Of a stretch of 64,000 bases of DNA, positions 44,031-55,344 are shown in pieces. Each line of letters begins with the position of its first letter. Within the stretch, counting starts at the first letter, position 1. The notes beneath the pieces were generated by a model. The model had not been told where the DNA came from and searched no databases. It saw only the letters and a list, made by a program, of their open reading frames with translations. Where the stretch lies: contig OX291540.1 in the NCBI GenBank assembly GCA_946406115.1, forward strand, positions 4,398,563 through 4,462,562. The letters are read 5' to 3'. Position numbers and translations under genes: made by a program. This DNA is from Apoda limacodes. Taxonomy: Eukaryota > Arthropoda > Insecta > Lepidoptera > Limacodidae.

Positions 44031-44629
44031 TCGTAACGGGGACACCACAAATTTTCCTACAAAATTTAAAAAAGGTTGAAGCATGATTAAGTAACAAACA
44101 TCCAAACTTTCGTATTTATAATACTTGATTAGTAGGATATTATTAGTAATAGAATTTAAACCCGTATATGTTTACCCGTAAAAGTTAAATAAAATTAGTT
44201 ATTATTTTAATTTTCTAATTTTTCGGTCTCAGCCACTATCAGTGCCTTGTCGTTAGCGTATTTGGATTCCCTCGGTGATCTTCATTCGGGTTCGGGAATA
44301 GTAAATAGAAATTAGGGGCCAGGCCGGGACTCTACAGCAGGTGTCCATGGTTTTGAACCCGTAGTCAGCGCTGCAGCCTTTGCTATCTGAGCTGTGTGAA
44401 CTGAACCGTTATCGTGCAAAAGCAGCATAACTTTGGCCAATTTCCTCCTCCTTTTAGGAACATTTAGGAATGGGCTTAAAACTTGCAATGAAAAATAGTG
44501 TGAATTTTCACGTCGCGTCACGGTATGAGCCGACCCTAATATATCAGACGCGCCCAAGCTATTATCATTTTAAATTAAAGAAACAGCAACACATTCGTTT
44601 ACTGGAAATGATATTCAAAGTTATAGTGC
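44031..44629. other. Intron 2 of transporter gene 2, nothing recognised
   Basis: Non-coding sequence. The minus frame at 44312-44557 faintly recalls mariner text (VMLLHDNGSVHTA, about 44400), so a short mariner scrap may lie at 44390-44460, but it is too degraded to call. Confidence 0.35.
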
Positions 44630-46493
44630 AGTCATTGAAGCGAAAAATAGGGTCTTACCTCCGAATTTTTTTTCTGTGAACTGATTAGCATGAAATTTTG
44701 GAATTAGGCTCATCTTCTTACCCTTAACTTCAAAAGTGAAAATGATCTGAGCTCCGCCTATTATTTTTAAGGGGTGTAAACAACCCCTTAATGGAAAAAT
44801 TGACATTGACCCATTTTATCGCTAGAAAACGTGTTTAATATTAAGGGGTGAAATTGTAAAGTGTTTTCTAACACAATTACGTCATAATTAAATCATTTAA
44901 ACCCCTTGAAAACCTTACAACCCTTGCAAACAACCTCTAAATTGAAAAAATCACGAAAAAATCCTTTGGTATGACATAAAAAGATTTAAGTATAGAGTAA
45001 ATAATATTTTATGTTCTCTATCTTAATTATCGATTTTTTTAACCCCCTTTCGACCCATGAAACGTGAAAAACAACCCCTTGATAAAAAAATTGTTTAAAA
45101 AAAAAAACTTTTGATGAAATGAAAAGGATTTAAATGTTACTCCACATTCTCGAAAATGATTATCATATTCTCAAGCTTTTCAACCCTTAAAACTACAACT
45201 CCTTCAACCACTATATTAAAACGTTAAATATATATGATGACACATTTAAAAATAATAAGAAATCACCATTTTCATGCCTACGTTTCCAAAATATATGTCC
45301 ATAATATATATATATATATATACATAAGACAATAGTTTTGGGTCTCTATTACTGTTTACTTTAACTTTGCTCCAAATATTTACACTCCGAAATTTTCAGT
45401 TTACTAAGTAGAGAAAAAAATACGATTAGTTTTTGGACCATAACTCCTTCGATTTTGATGCTATCACAACTTATAAAAAATTATTTTAAAGGTAATTAGC
45501 TACTGCTTTTTTCTTACAATATAAAGTGAAAAACCTTTTATTTTAAAACGGTGAAGGGTCAAAGGGCTTGAGAGAGACTGTGATTGCGCTGCCGCGCGCT
45601 CTTTAAACAATCATATCTCCGGCAATTTTTGTGTGACAGAAAAAAAAACAACAAATTTTTTGTCAGAGAAATATCTATCATTATTTTTGAGATATTATGA
45701 AAAGAAGGTGGTTTTTGTGAAATTCGAAATTTTTTTTTTCTTAAAATCGTGAATTTTTTGGAAAATATGTGTCCTAAAGCAGCCAAACTGCTAGAATCTA
45801 TCAAACTCTTTATGTTAAAGTTAATTCGAGACGGAAGACGATTAATTTTAATTTTGGTGGAAATGGCACTTATGAAACCCATTGATTTAAAAGAAAAAAC
45901 CATTAGATGTTCCTCTTATTTGCATTACAGCTCACTCATTTTACGTGCAAAAGACTTTTGACAGTGCTCATTTTAAAGCTTATTTCTAGCACTACAGGGC
46001 CCTATTTCATTAGAATGTATGAAATGTATCTGCTCGCCGCTAGGTGGCATTGAATACATCGATTAAATTTCAGATAAAATAAAAAACGGCTTTGATCTTT
46101 AATATCTAGCTTAATATTGCACTTAGAATTCTTTATAAAAAACCGATTTGTTCAGTTTTTTATCTGTTACAATTTTGTTCATTATAAAATTTTCGTTACA
46201 ATGCATATTTTTTGGAGATATTTGCAAAAAACCGATGAAAATTTACCGAATTTTCAATTGCCAATAACTTGGAAAGTAATGGGTTTTTTGAAAAATTAGG
46301 TTAGGTTAGATTATTAGGTTATTTTGAAAAAAAAAATTAAACCATCGAGAAGGGGTGGCAACCACCCCCAGGGTGTGTGCGGAGTTCAGATCATTTTCAC
46401 TTTTGAAGTTAAGGGTAAGATGAGCCTAATTCCAAAATTTCATGCAAATCGGTTCACAGTAAAAAAATTCGGACCAATAACGCTTCAATGACT
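44630..46493. mobile_element. Long-TIR non-autonomous DNA element, 1864 bp
   Basis: The ends AGTCATTGAAGCG (44630) and CGCTTCAATGACT (to 46493) open a ~135-bp inverted repeat. It includes GCATGAAATTTTGGAATTAG / CTAATTCCAAAATTTCATGC and TTAACTTCAAAAGTGAAAAT / ATTTTCACTTTTGAAGTTAA, about 90 percent complementary. The interior has repeated AACCCCTT and AAGGGGT motifs and only short unrelated frames. No target duplication was recognised. It lies in intron 2 of transporter gene 2. Confidence 0.8.
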
Positions 46494-46498
46494 TCCCT

Positions 46499-46553
46499 AT
46501 TAAGCAACGTCGGGCTTGGCCAGTAGTTGGATGGGCGACCGCTAAGCGACACA
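46499..46553 (+). repeat. 5S rRNA-like segment (left arm of inverted pair)
   Basis: AAGCAACGTCGGGCTTGGCC (46502) followed by AGTAGTTGGATGGGCGACCG matches, from memory of the 5S rRNA consensus, the 3' half of 5S rRNA around loop E and the internal-promoter C box. The start and end of a full 5S gene are missing, so this is a 5S-derived repeat and not a gene. Confidence 0.7.
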
Positions 46554-46663
46554 CTTTTTTCGTAAATAAAATTAAAATTAAAATAAATATTAAAATCGGT
46601 CAAGTGCAAGTCGAACTAGCGCACTGCAGGTTTACGTAATTAACGAACACAAGCAAAAACAAA
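46554..46663. other. Centre of the 5S-like inverted pair
   Basis: An AT-rich link that includes a decayed copy of the GTCAAGTGCAAGTCGAACTAG hairpin-type repeat (46600-46625). Confidence 0.6.
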
Positions 46664-46716
46664 AAGTGTGCCATTAAGCGGTCGCACATCCAATCTGCGA
46701 CTGAGCCCGACGATGC
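46664..46716 (-). repeat. 5S rRNA-like segment (right arm of inverted pair)
   Basis: The reverse complement reads AGTGTGCC..., GGTCGCACATCCAATCTG on the plus strand, that is CATCGTCGGGCT, TTGGATGTGCGACCGC on the minus strand. This is about 80 percent identical to the left arm at 46499-46553. Together they form a ~215-bp foldback with 5S-like arms. Confidence 0.65.
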
Positions 46717-47089
46717 TATTCCTTTAATATGCCACTGCAACGACCCTTGCTTTCTCATAGTCAGTTTCTCAGGGTCATTATGATCCCTAGAAAGTATTAT
46801 TTCGATGACTGCGTCTGGATTTTACCCACATATGACCAGAAACTGCTCACATCATTCCACGCACGCTTATGCATTTACCTACTACGGCGTCAGCATTTTC
46901 GGCATTTATCTCACGTATTTGACATAAAAAGGTGGTACCTCGTCGTAATGATATTGAATGCCGACAGAAAAGCCAAATTTCTCATAGTGATGGCATTAAT
47001 GTTTCATATTTACAAAAAAAAAAAGGTTTTCCATTTTTCTATTATAGTGTGAAATAAAACTAATTGAAATAGCCCTTTATAACTGTAGA

Positions 47090-47756
47090 AGCTATGGGTA
47101 AGCTGGAATGGTACGGGGGAATAATGGAAATAGTATCTAGAATGTTTTTTATTTGAAAAATATTATTAAATATTATTTTTTTTTTATTTTTTTCACAATA
47201 AAAAAAAACTGATAATTGTTCTGGTTGAAACACCTGACATTTACTATGAGTGAAACTCAAGAAAATGAGTATGAGAAAGGGCTAAGAAAGTATGAGGGTA
47301 AGATGAAAAGTTTAGTATTCCATCTTAACCAGACAAAATTAGCGGTGTAACATGCAACACTACAAGAACTCGTAATAAACCGATTAATTTTACATTGACG
47401 CACTGTAGTTTTAGACTATTTTTTTTAAATTCACCACAAAAATAGGTCAAAAATAATTCTATTTCACTCGTACCTGCTTACAAAGTTACAGATACCGGGG
47501 TAAGGAAAAAAAACACAATATTATTATGAAAATGACATGTTTTAGAAAATCACTAAATGTCACACTATCACACTTACTAGCTGACTAGCAGCAACTGAAT
47601 GTTGGAACACATTAAAAGCAAAGACTACAATATATATACCTGAAAATTAAAAGGCCGACCAAAACAATGTTGCCAACAACAACATAAATGTTCACAATTC
47701 ATCGCTTTTGCTAGTTTCCTAACTTTCCCCGTTTTTTATCTTCCCCCACTCACCTT
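47090..47756. repeat. Possible MITE in intron 2 of transporter gene 2
   Basis: The left GGGTAAGCTGG...GGGGGAATAATGG and the right CTTCCCCCACTCACCTTAC are loosely complementary. Motifs like GGTAAGATGAA (47300) and CCATCTTAACC (47321) recur inside. The ends are uncertain and this is a tentative call. Confidence 0.3.
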
Positions 47757-48067
47757 ACATATATGTGTATATGGACAGTATTAAAAAGTGTACAAAATAG
47801 CTAATCGTTTATTTTTTATTAAGTAATTCAGTCTGTACTGTGTACTGATTATATTTACATAGTAGAATGTCCTTTTATTCAGATTTAGGGTTCGCATTTA
47901 CGTCGGGACATCTTTTAAACTAGCAAAATTAAAATTTCCATTCAAAGTTAATCGATCAAAAATAAAGAATTAGGACGTTAAACCTACTTGTACCTATAAT
48001 TTTAATATTGTCTGTAACTTTTGATCAGTCATGTTTTTTTATTTATTTAGATTATTCTTTGTTCTAG

Positions 48068-49344
48068 CATCAGCCAATTTCCAGTCATCAATCGTGGGAT
48101 TTATGATGTCTCCATTTTTTATGGAAATTTATGGCCGAAGATCTGCTTTCATCCTAGGTTTAACGCCAAGCATCATTGGGTGGTTCCTGATATGTTTTAC
48201 CTCGAATATCCCAACTTTATTGGTGGGAAGACTCCTGACTGGGGTGACAGGTGGAGCCACTGCCACTTTAGGGGCTATGATTGTAGGAGAATATTCTAGT
48301 CCAAAATACAGAGGCCTGTTTTTGGGCTTAAAGACAGCCGGCACCTGTGTAGGAAGTATGATTGGCCATGTTGTGGCAAATTATTTCGACTGGCGAGGAT
48401 TTGCATTTATAGCTCTATTTACGCAAACTATTTCCTTAACAATAACCTACACGTGGCCTGAGAGTCCATTGTGGTTGTTATCCAGAAACAATTTTGAGGA
48501 ATGTAAGCAGTCTTTCTACTGGTTGCGCGGTAAAAGTGCAGAATCAAAACTAGAATTAGACGAAATGTTTCGAGCGCAAAAAGAGCGAATGGCCAAAGTC
48601 AAAGAAAAGACTAGATGGGATAGTGTTTTACAATTTTTCATTAAATTTACAAAAGGAGATTTTATTAGGCCCACTTCTGTAATATTTATGACTTGTCTGA
48701 TGATGGAAATGACAGGAAGACATGTTTTTCCTGGCTTCTTTGTGGAAATTATTGGAGGCATTATTGGTAATTCTAAGTCATTCTCTTACACTTTCAGTAT
48801 AGATTTAATAATAACAACAAGTGCGTTTTGTTCTACATTTTTCGTTAAAAGCATAAAAAGACGAACTTTACTGTTTTCTTGTGGTTTTGCAGCACTAGGT
48901 TTTCTTTATATTCTCTGTTTATACCTTTTTTTAATAGACAGGCATATAATAACAGGAAATAGCACTTATGTACCTTTATCACTATTTGCAACTTATTTGA
49001 TTTTAGTAAATTTAGGATGTGCACCATTACATATAGTAGTTTTAGGGGAAATATATCCGTTGACCCATAAAGGTGCTGGTTCAATTCTTTCAGGGTTAAT
49101 TTCATGGCTTATTTCAAGTACCCTAATTAAAGCTACACCGTATATGTTTTCAAGTTTTAAGATTTACGGAACTTTTGGTGTATTGGGAACAGGATTAGCG
49201 GTTTCACTTATTGTCCTGATCTTCATTCTGCCTGAAACAAAGGATAAGACTCTGCAAGAAATTGAAGATTATTACATAAAAAGCAACAATTATGAGAAAT
49301 ATGCAAGAATCGAGGATATAAATTTGGCAGCAAAAATTATCTAA
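48068..49344 (+). CDS. Facilitated trehalose/sugar transporter Tret1-like, gene 2, exon 3 of 3
   Basis: This exon encodes most of a 478-aa MFS sugar porter. It starts after TTCTAG, and the split codon gives SWL-ASANF. Landmarks in order are YGRRSAFI, GRLLTGVTGGATATLGAM, GEYSSPKYRGLF, PESPLWLLSRNNFEE, the cytosolic loop with FRAQKERMAKVKEK, TM7 EMTGRHVFPGFF, GEIYPLTHKGAGS and PETKDKTLQEIEDYY. The order, length and exon phases equal those of gene 1, and the two proteins are clearly similar along their whole length. As in gene 1, the TM7 QQLSGIN signature of sugar porters is replaced (EMTGRH), so trehalose transport should not be assumed. It should act in the plasma membrane. A likely poly(A) hexamer AATAAA lies at 49574. 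No lesion is seen. Confidence 0.93.
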
Positions 49345-50432
49345 TTGAAAGTTTATTTCAAATGTGTTATAATCTATTGGATGTAACTCAGATGGATGGA
49401 GTTGTACCTTGACAATTTCTAAGGGAGTGTAGCAAGAAAATACTTGACTGAATAAGTAAAGTTTTAGGGAAATCGAGGTCAAAATTTTATTTGCATGATT
49501 TCTACAAGATCAGATCTACGTAAGGACACACTCAAAGAATTACATCCGATAGAGAGAAACCCAGAAATCCAAAAATAAAATTATAGTTTTATGTGAAGAC
49601 AGAGATTCGCAAGTGTAAATTAAACTGAGGACCTTCGGCTAAGGAGACCATAGGGTCTAGCTAGCAGGCAGCATCTGCAGTGTTAAATTAAATTAAAGAC
49701 CTTTGGCTAAGCAGACAGGGCCTAGCTATAGCAGTCAGCATTTGCTCTACAGTGTTAAACATGTTAGGTCATTTTAAAATATAGGTTTTTTTAATATAAG
49801 AAAATTGTGTGAGGTTTTTAAACATAATAATGTTGAATATAATTAATGTTGAATATAAATAATGTGATTTGCTTTATATTATAAATATGCCCAATTTTTC
49901 CCATTCCTTTATTCCCGGAGCTAGCGTCAGTAGAAATTATTAGTCAAATAGGAGAGTATTGATATTGCACAGAAATTACAATACGAGAGGACTGTGAAGC
50001 TCTATGTTTTCATATATAATTTACGATAACGTGAGAAACGTGAGAAACGCTGTGGATATGGAAAACTATTGTGTTGCACGTATTAACTATAAACAAACAA
50101 ATATTGCAAACAGTGTAAAAAAATTGCGAAATTACATTTGAATTGAAATTTGTAACTTTTGTAATTTTCCATTATTTAAAAACATTTTTAAAAATCGTAA
50201 ATCAGCGACTCGGTTCGAGGGGAAAACGCAATCAACATTAAATGGAAACTTGCAACGTCGCTGCCCTGTAAAAATAGTGAATAGTGATATTAGTTTAGTA
50301 AAAAATATAATGTGCTCACAATTCAAACTCAGGTTTTGCTGGGTTTGAAGAAGAGATTAAAAAAAACATTTATTTAGAACCCCTAATCTAAAAGACTGAC
50401 CGACTGATGTATTTTAACTGACTTTAACATAC
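49345..50432. other. 3' flank of transporter gene 2
   Basis: AT-rich. It holds the presumed 3' UTR end (AATAAA at 49574-49579) and the tandem duplication at 49626-49762. The remainder is unrecognised. Confidence 0.45.
49626..49762 (+). repeat. Tandem duplication of a ~65-bp unit
   Basis: GACCTTCGGCTAAGGAGACC...CAGTGTTAAATT (49631-49690) is followed by AAGACCTTTGGCTAAGCAGA...ACAGTGTTAAACA. The two copies share most bases, including GGGYCTAGCTA and CAGCATYTGC. Confidence 0.75.
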
Positions 50433-50565
50433 TTAGTGGTATAAAAAAAAACGGTGGACATACATAAAAAAATAAACCCGTCGAACTTAGAACCTCCTCC
50501 GGTTCCATGTTCGACGGGTTTATTTTTTTTTATGTATGTCCACAGTTTTTTTTTTATACCACTAA
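50433..50565. repeat. Near-perfect ~55-bp foldback
   Basis: TTAGTGGTATAAAAAAAAAC...CCCGTCGAAC (50433-50486) pairs with GTTCGACGGG...TTTATACCACTAA (50509-50565) with only small length differences in the A/T runs. Inside the 22-nt loop, GAACC and GGTTC extend the stem. The right arm runs directly into the GTGGCAAACAAG repeat. Confidence 0.88.
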
Positions 50566-50720
50566 GGTGGCAAACAAGATTACAGTCCGTCTGATGGTAA
50601 GCGGTCACCTTAGCCTATGGACGCTTGCAACACCGGGGGTATCACTCGCGCGTTGCCGACCCTTCAGAAATCTAATAACTTCTTTCTTGAAGAACCCTAT
50701 ACTGTAATCCTTGGAAAAAA
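50555..50720 (+). repeat. Dispersed repeat (GTGGCAAACAAG family)
   Basis: It carries TACCACTAAGGTGGCAAACA, TGATGGTAAGCGGTCACC, CACTCGCGCGTTGCCGAC and TTGAAGAACCCTATACTGTA, closely matching 23935-24090. It is cut at about 50715 by the next repeat. Confidence 0.72.
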
Positions 50721-50759
50721 CTATAAATAATAAAGTTTCTCCGTTAATTGTGAAGAATA

Positions 50760-51045
50760 TTTTAATTCTTTTTTTATTCAAAAGAGTACGTTCCTGAGGT
50801 GGTCCCATATTAATAAAGTAGATTAAAAACTTAAGCTTTTGGAGAAAAAAAATAACTAATGTTAATTTTAAACTGGTAAAAGCGCATTTTATGTTGATGA
50901 TTGTATAAAATTTTGTTATAAGTATGGATGGATGTTTTTAGTGTAACAGTGGAAGATAAAATTCGTCACTCAAAAGCAAAAAAAACTTTTAAGCAAAAAA
51001 ATAACCGGCTTTAAAAAGATACTAATAGAAAGGTTAAAGGTTAAA
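50760..51045 (-). repeat. Dispersed repeat, counterpart of 35060-35545
   Basis: Text such as CGTTCCTGAGGTGGTCCCAT (50789) and ATGATTGTATAAAATTTTGT is the reverse complement of text in 35060-35545. It lacks the foldback found inside that copy. Confidence 0.55.
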
Positions 51046-51354
51046 ATAAATATACTACGGAAATCAGTGGCAGGGCGCCAGGAGGTACATAACAAATGTA
51101 TGTACGCGTTAAATTGAGCACTTTCTTTCCACCACCACCACCTTATTTTTAAAAAACTTAACTAGAATGTACTCGTACTAAACTATTTTATATATGTACA
51201 CAATGTAAACATAAATTTTTCAGAATAAATCTAAACAGATTAGAGAGTCAGCTTATGAATAAAAACGAAATAATACAATAATAAATTTTATATATAATTA
51301 TGTACGTGTAAAGTATTAGGCAGCAAAGTGTTATAGACATATGTATTTTTTAAA

Positions 51355-51432
51355 GCACTAAAGTGGCAAACAAGTTGTCGGTCCGCCTGATGGTAAGCGG
51401 TCACCGTAGCCTATGGACGCTTGCAACACCAG
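51355..51432 (+). repeat. Short copy of the GTGGCAAACAAG repeat
   Basis: CACTAAAGTGGCAAACAAGT, CCTGATGGTAAGCGGTCACCG and TATGGACGCTTGCAACACCA match the same stretch in the 50555 and 23935 copies. Confidence 0.72.
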
Positions 51433-53169
51433 CAGCAAAGTAAGTGAAATATCGCTTACTAAGTGTCAAGTAAAATCACGCGTTTCTGTAGAAATTTGCA
51501 TGTGTGTGCCGATCACAACAATCCGTGAAGTGGAGATTGAAAGAACCTCGACGAGGGAGGGATAGGCACGATGAAGATTTCGGCAAAAATATCTTTTAAA
51601 AAATAGACCACAGGTGAAGATAGGACATGTTACGTCTTATTATCGTAGAAAAAGCACGCCTGGCTGATATTTGGGGGGAGGCTGATCATATGACCTTAGT
51701 CGTTTGAGCGAAGCTAGTTAAAAACATATCCCTCCGCGTTTCTTCTAATAATAAATAGTAATAATTAGTTTCTAAAACTAGGCAACCATAATTTTTTTTC
51801 TAATAGTATTACTTTTTATCGCAGAAATTGTAAAAAGCAAATAATGCTCCTCGGGGATTGTGTAACCTTGAATCCGAGCTTCCGAGCAAAACAGTTGCTG
51901 TGCTTGGGTGTTATCCCTGCCATCCTTCATTACCTCGGTATTAAATTTGGCGCCCGTGACCTAACACTGTTTTGTCAATAATCTGCTATTAGAATTGTTG
52001 CAATGAAAATAGACTACAACAAAAACTCTGATTTTAAACACACACACACACACACACTTACATATACCTACATAAATGTAGAGATAACGATTTATTTTAG
52101 CTCTGTAATTAATGCCACTTTTTCAATCTAGAATAACAGTAGAGAAGATCGAATTCCCGTCGGACCGAAGATTCCTCTACCGACAACTGGTATCATTGGG
52201 TTCAGCATGATGTCTTGATGAACAAATAAGGTGTCATATAATAGGTGATAAATGCTTAACCTAACATGTCTTACAACGGTTTTTGTATATGCCATACTTT
52301 ATAAAATACTTAGAAAAAAGCGAATTTTCAACAAAACTTTTTTTTAATATTGTTGATTTAAAGCAGTAAATTACATTAAATTAAAAAGTAATGTATTACT
52401 AAAAATTAGGCGATTGATTCAGCTATATAAAAGTTTTTAATTTTTTAAATTCGGTTGAGAAATGATAAATCTGTGACTGAATTTATACATTAGGGTAACG
52501 TGACTAGTGCTGCGCATTATCCTATAGCGGGTTTTATTTTCTAGATTATTTCAATAACTACTAGTAACAAGACTTATTTCAAATTAGAAATATAATTTAT
52601 TTCTATAAATCATTATATAAATAAAATATAAGGTAAAAAAATAATAAGTCATATTATGATTTACAGTTTTACAAATATTTTGAATAACGAAACTCTGTAG
52701 TTTATTTATTATAATTTTTCAACTTCATATCACAAATAAAACAATACAGCCTTACACTAAGTAAAAACATAATAAACAACGTTTTAATTTAAAAAAAATG
52801 TCATAAATGCCTCCCAATTAATTAAGTTCTCATTCTTCCAAACATCATCATCATCAACTTTTTAAAAACTTTTTTTCATTAAACTAGCTGTGTCATATAT
52901 TTTTATTTAATTTTATTTATTTGGAGCTAAATTAATCACATGTTTTGGAACTTCATTTTAAAAATATAAACTTTGAATTGCAAAAGAGCTACTTATGTAC
53001 TTTCTGAAGACGACATTTTGGAATACCAATTTATCCTTATTCCTTGTATTAACACTGTGTAGGTCACTATTTTTGGCAAATAAATGCCAATTTTTGCGTA
53101 TATAAATTATACAAGTGTAGATATATTGGCAAGAAACAGTTTAAATATCAATTATTAAATAGTTCCCTA
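51433..53169. other. Spacer, nothing coding
   Basis: AT-rich DNA with a short (CA)n run near 52038-52056 and an ATCATCATCATC run near 52844. No gene or defined element was identified. Confidence 0.45.
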
Positions 53170-53170
53170 A

Positions 53171-53530
53171 TAGTCCGGTCAATTTAGACCAAAAAATGAG
53201 AGTGAAGTTACATAAAGTCCCAACAAGCTGAATTTCAGTGAAATTGTTCAAAATATAATTAAAAACAATGTCTAGAAGTTCCCCATCATTCCCGTGTATG
53301 GAATTTCAAAATTCAAGGTCAAAGGTCAAAAAAATGAGTTTTTCGCAATTTTCAGCAAAACGGTAAATTTTATCATAAAAGTACATCAGACAAAAATTGT
53401 AGATCATAAAATTATCTATAAAAAATGTATCAATACTTTTTTTCTTACGAGCCACCGTTTCTGAGATATAACGATTCAAAAAGTTATAAAAGTTGTTATC
53501 GTCACAATATGCATGAGTACGCCACGTATA
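53171..53530 (+). repeat. Left long TIR of the PIN-nuclease transposon
   Basis: Begins TAGTCCGGTCAATTTAGACC and contains ACATAAAGTCCCAACAAGCT and AAGGTCAAAGGTCAAAAAAA. Its reverse complement is found at 55345-55704 with few differences. Confidence 0.85.
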
Positions 53531-53575
53531 TACATCTAGAGTTGTTATATTTTATATAATATTATTATATATTAA

Positions 53576-55190
53576 ATGTTTATATTTATTCATCGAAGGT
53601 TCGGGTCTAAACGTCTTATACAAATCTTTTCGGCTTTTGGTTTATGTGCTTCTTATAATGATACAATAATGTACGACGCAGCAGCAGTTTTCCATCGTCC
53701 TCCTCATGTCCTACCACCAGAAAGTGGCACTCTTATTGAATACGTTGCAGATAATGTTGATATTAATGTAAATACGCTAGACGACAATGACACGCTCCAC
53801 ATAATGGGTATTATTCAAATTGTTACTCCAAAACATTCAGTTTTACTAGAAGTTCGTTATTTGATGACATCGGGATGCGTAAAACACAGAAATCTACCAT
53901 TTACAATTGTTTTGAAAAAGTATATATAGATATTAACAACACTAATGCGACATACATCATTTACGGAGGATACTTACTACACCGCGTTGTGTGGGATAGC
54001 GAAGAAACATTCAACGTTATCTTAGATAAATACGTTCAATATGTACGTAGACATTTTGGTTCCAGAGTTACTGTCGTATTTGATGGCTATGATGATTGCA
54101 CGAGAAATATCAAAGCTGCAGAACAACGTCGTCGAACTTTAGCAACATCTTCATCTTCTGATATTTTATTTGATGAACTTATGACAGTCCCAACCAATCA
54201 ACAGAAATTTATTACAAATACCCACAACAAGCCTCTGTTCATTTTAATGTTAAAAGAAAAGTTTACGGCTGAAAATATATTGGTAAAACAAGCTAATAAT
54301 GATGCTGATGTATTGATTATTGAAACAGCAATAGAGCAATTCAATTTGACAAATACAACTATTGTTGTTGGTGAAGATGTTGACTTACTTGTATTACTCA
54401 CTGCTGGAACGCCAACTGAAAAAACTATTTTTTTCTTAAAACCAGGAAAAGCTCAGCATCAATCAGATATGTATTCATCACTTTTTGATGAATATATATC
54501 TGAAAAACAAGATTTAATTCAATGTGCTGAAGTTTTTAAAAAGATAGTTCAACTAAACAAGAAGTTATTACCAAAGGCATCCGCTTTCTTCTTTCTATGT
54601 ACGGAGCTCCTAAAAAAACTACCTGTTTAGATAAGCATCGATATGCATGTTTCGTTAAAAATACTAAAAATAAAAAACAAGTTCAATTAGCTTGACTTCC
54701 TCCAACCTCAGTTGCTGCTCACCAACATCTTTTTCGAGTATAATACCAAGTTCAAGTGTGGCTTGGTTATCAGCTAGACCCTACAAACTGGGGTTGGAAG
54801 TTGGTCAACAATATATTAGAGCCAGTTCAAACTTTACTTCCACCTGCGCCGGAAAAACTGCTGAACACTATTTTTTGCAACTGCAAAAAGGGATGCAGTG
54901 CTAAATGTGGTTGCAAAACAGTTGGACTGTTTTGTTCTTTGGCATGCACAAATTGTCAAGGCGGGTCGTGCTCTAATATTGAATCACAAACAATGGAGGA
55001 TTCGTTTGATTCCGTCGAAGTATCATGCGATACATCGCTATTGACGCAATTTACTTGCATCCAAAATGAAGATGAAGACGAAGCAGGAAAAGAAGAACAA
55101 GAAGAAGATCAAGAAGAAGATCAAGAAGAAGAACAAGAAGAAGAACAAGAAGAAGAACAAGAATTTAAAACTTACGAATCAGACGAATGA
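53576..55190 (+). pseudogene. FEN1/PIN-like nuclease with cysteine-rich C-terminus, transposon-encoded, frameshifted
   Basis: Three overlapping frames form one protein. Part 1 (53576-53929) has RRFGSKRLIQIFSAFG and DNVDINVNTLDD...MGIIQIVTP, a motif pattern shared by large uncharacterised invertebrate repeat proteins. Part 2 (53875-54630) reads as a PIN/XPG-type nuclease: VTVVFDGYDD (Asp70 of this frame), RNIKAAEQRRR, NNDADVLIIETA (Asp143, Asp145, Glu150) and VVGEDVDLLVLLT (Glu167, Asp168, Asp170), the last like the S-x-D-x-D motif of FEN1. Part 3 (54756-55190) has WGWKLV...LPPAPEKLLN, then nine Cys (CNCKKGC, CGC, FC, AC, NC, SC) resembling a CXC/tesmin-type DNA-binding domain, and an acidic tail of EEQ/EEDQ repeats. 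Two frameshifts (about 53900 and 54630-54750) break it. The active-site acids remain. Confidence 0.7.
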
Positions 55191-55344
55191 ACTTCAACAC
55201 TTTTTTTTTAATTTACATCGCTTTTATTTTTTCCAATCTTTGAAAATTTTCGTTATTTTGCAATAGTTTTACATTAAATAGGATCACAACTGACCCGTGG
55301 AGTAGGCCTACTGGGGAAACCACGTTAAAAAACGCGCTAAGTAC

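Noticed and set aside
44312..44557. Mariner transposase fragment (VMLLHDNGSVHTA on the minus strand)
   Set aside because: Only a dozen residues resemble the second Asp block; flanks show no other mariner motif, so kept as a note only.
46499..46553. Functional 5S rRNA gene
   Set aside because: Only the 3' half is present, an inverted partner lies 110 bp away, and no terminator T-run follows a complete gene.
55066..55266. Lys-rich frame (KKKNKKKNKKK)
   Set aside because: Out-of-frame reading of the GAAGAAGAACAA repeat that encodes the acidic tail of the PIN-like protein.
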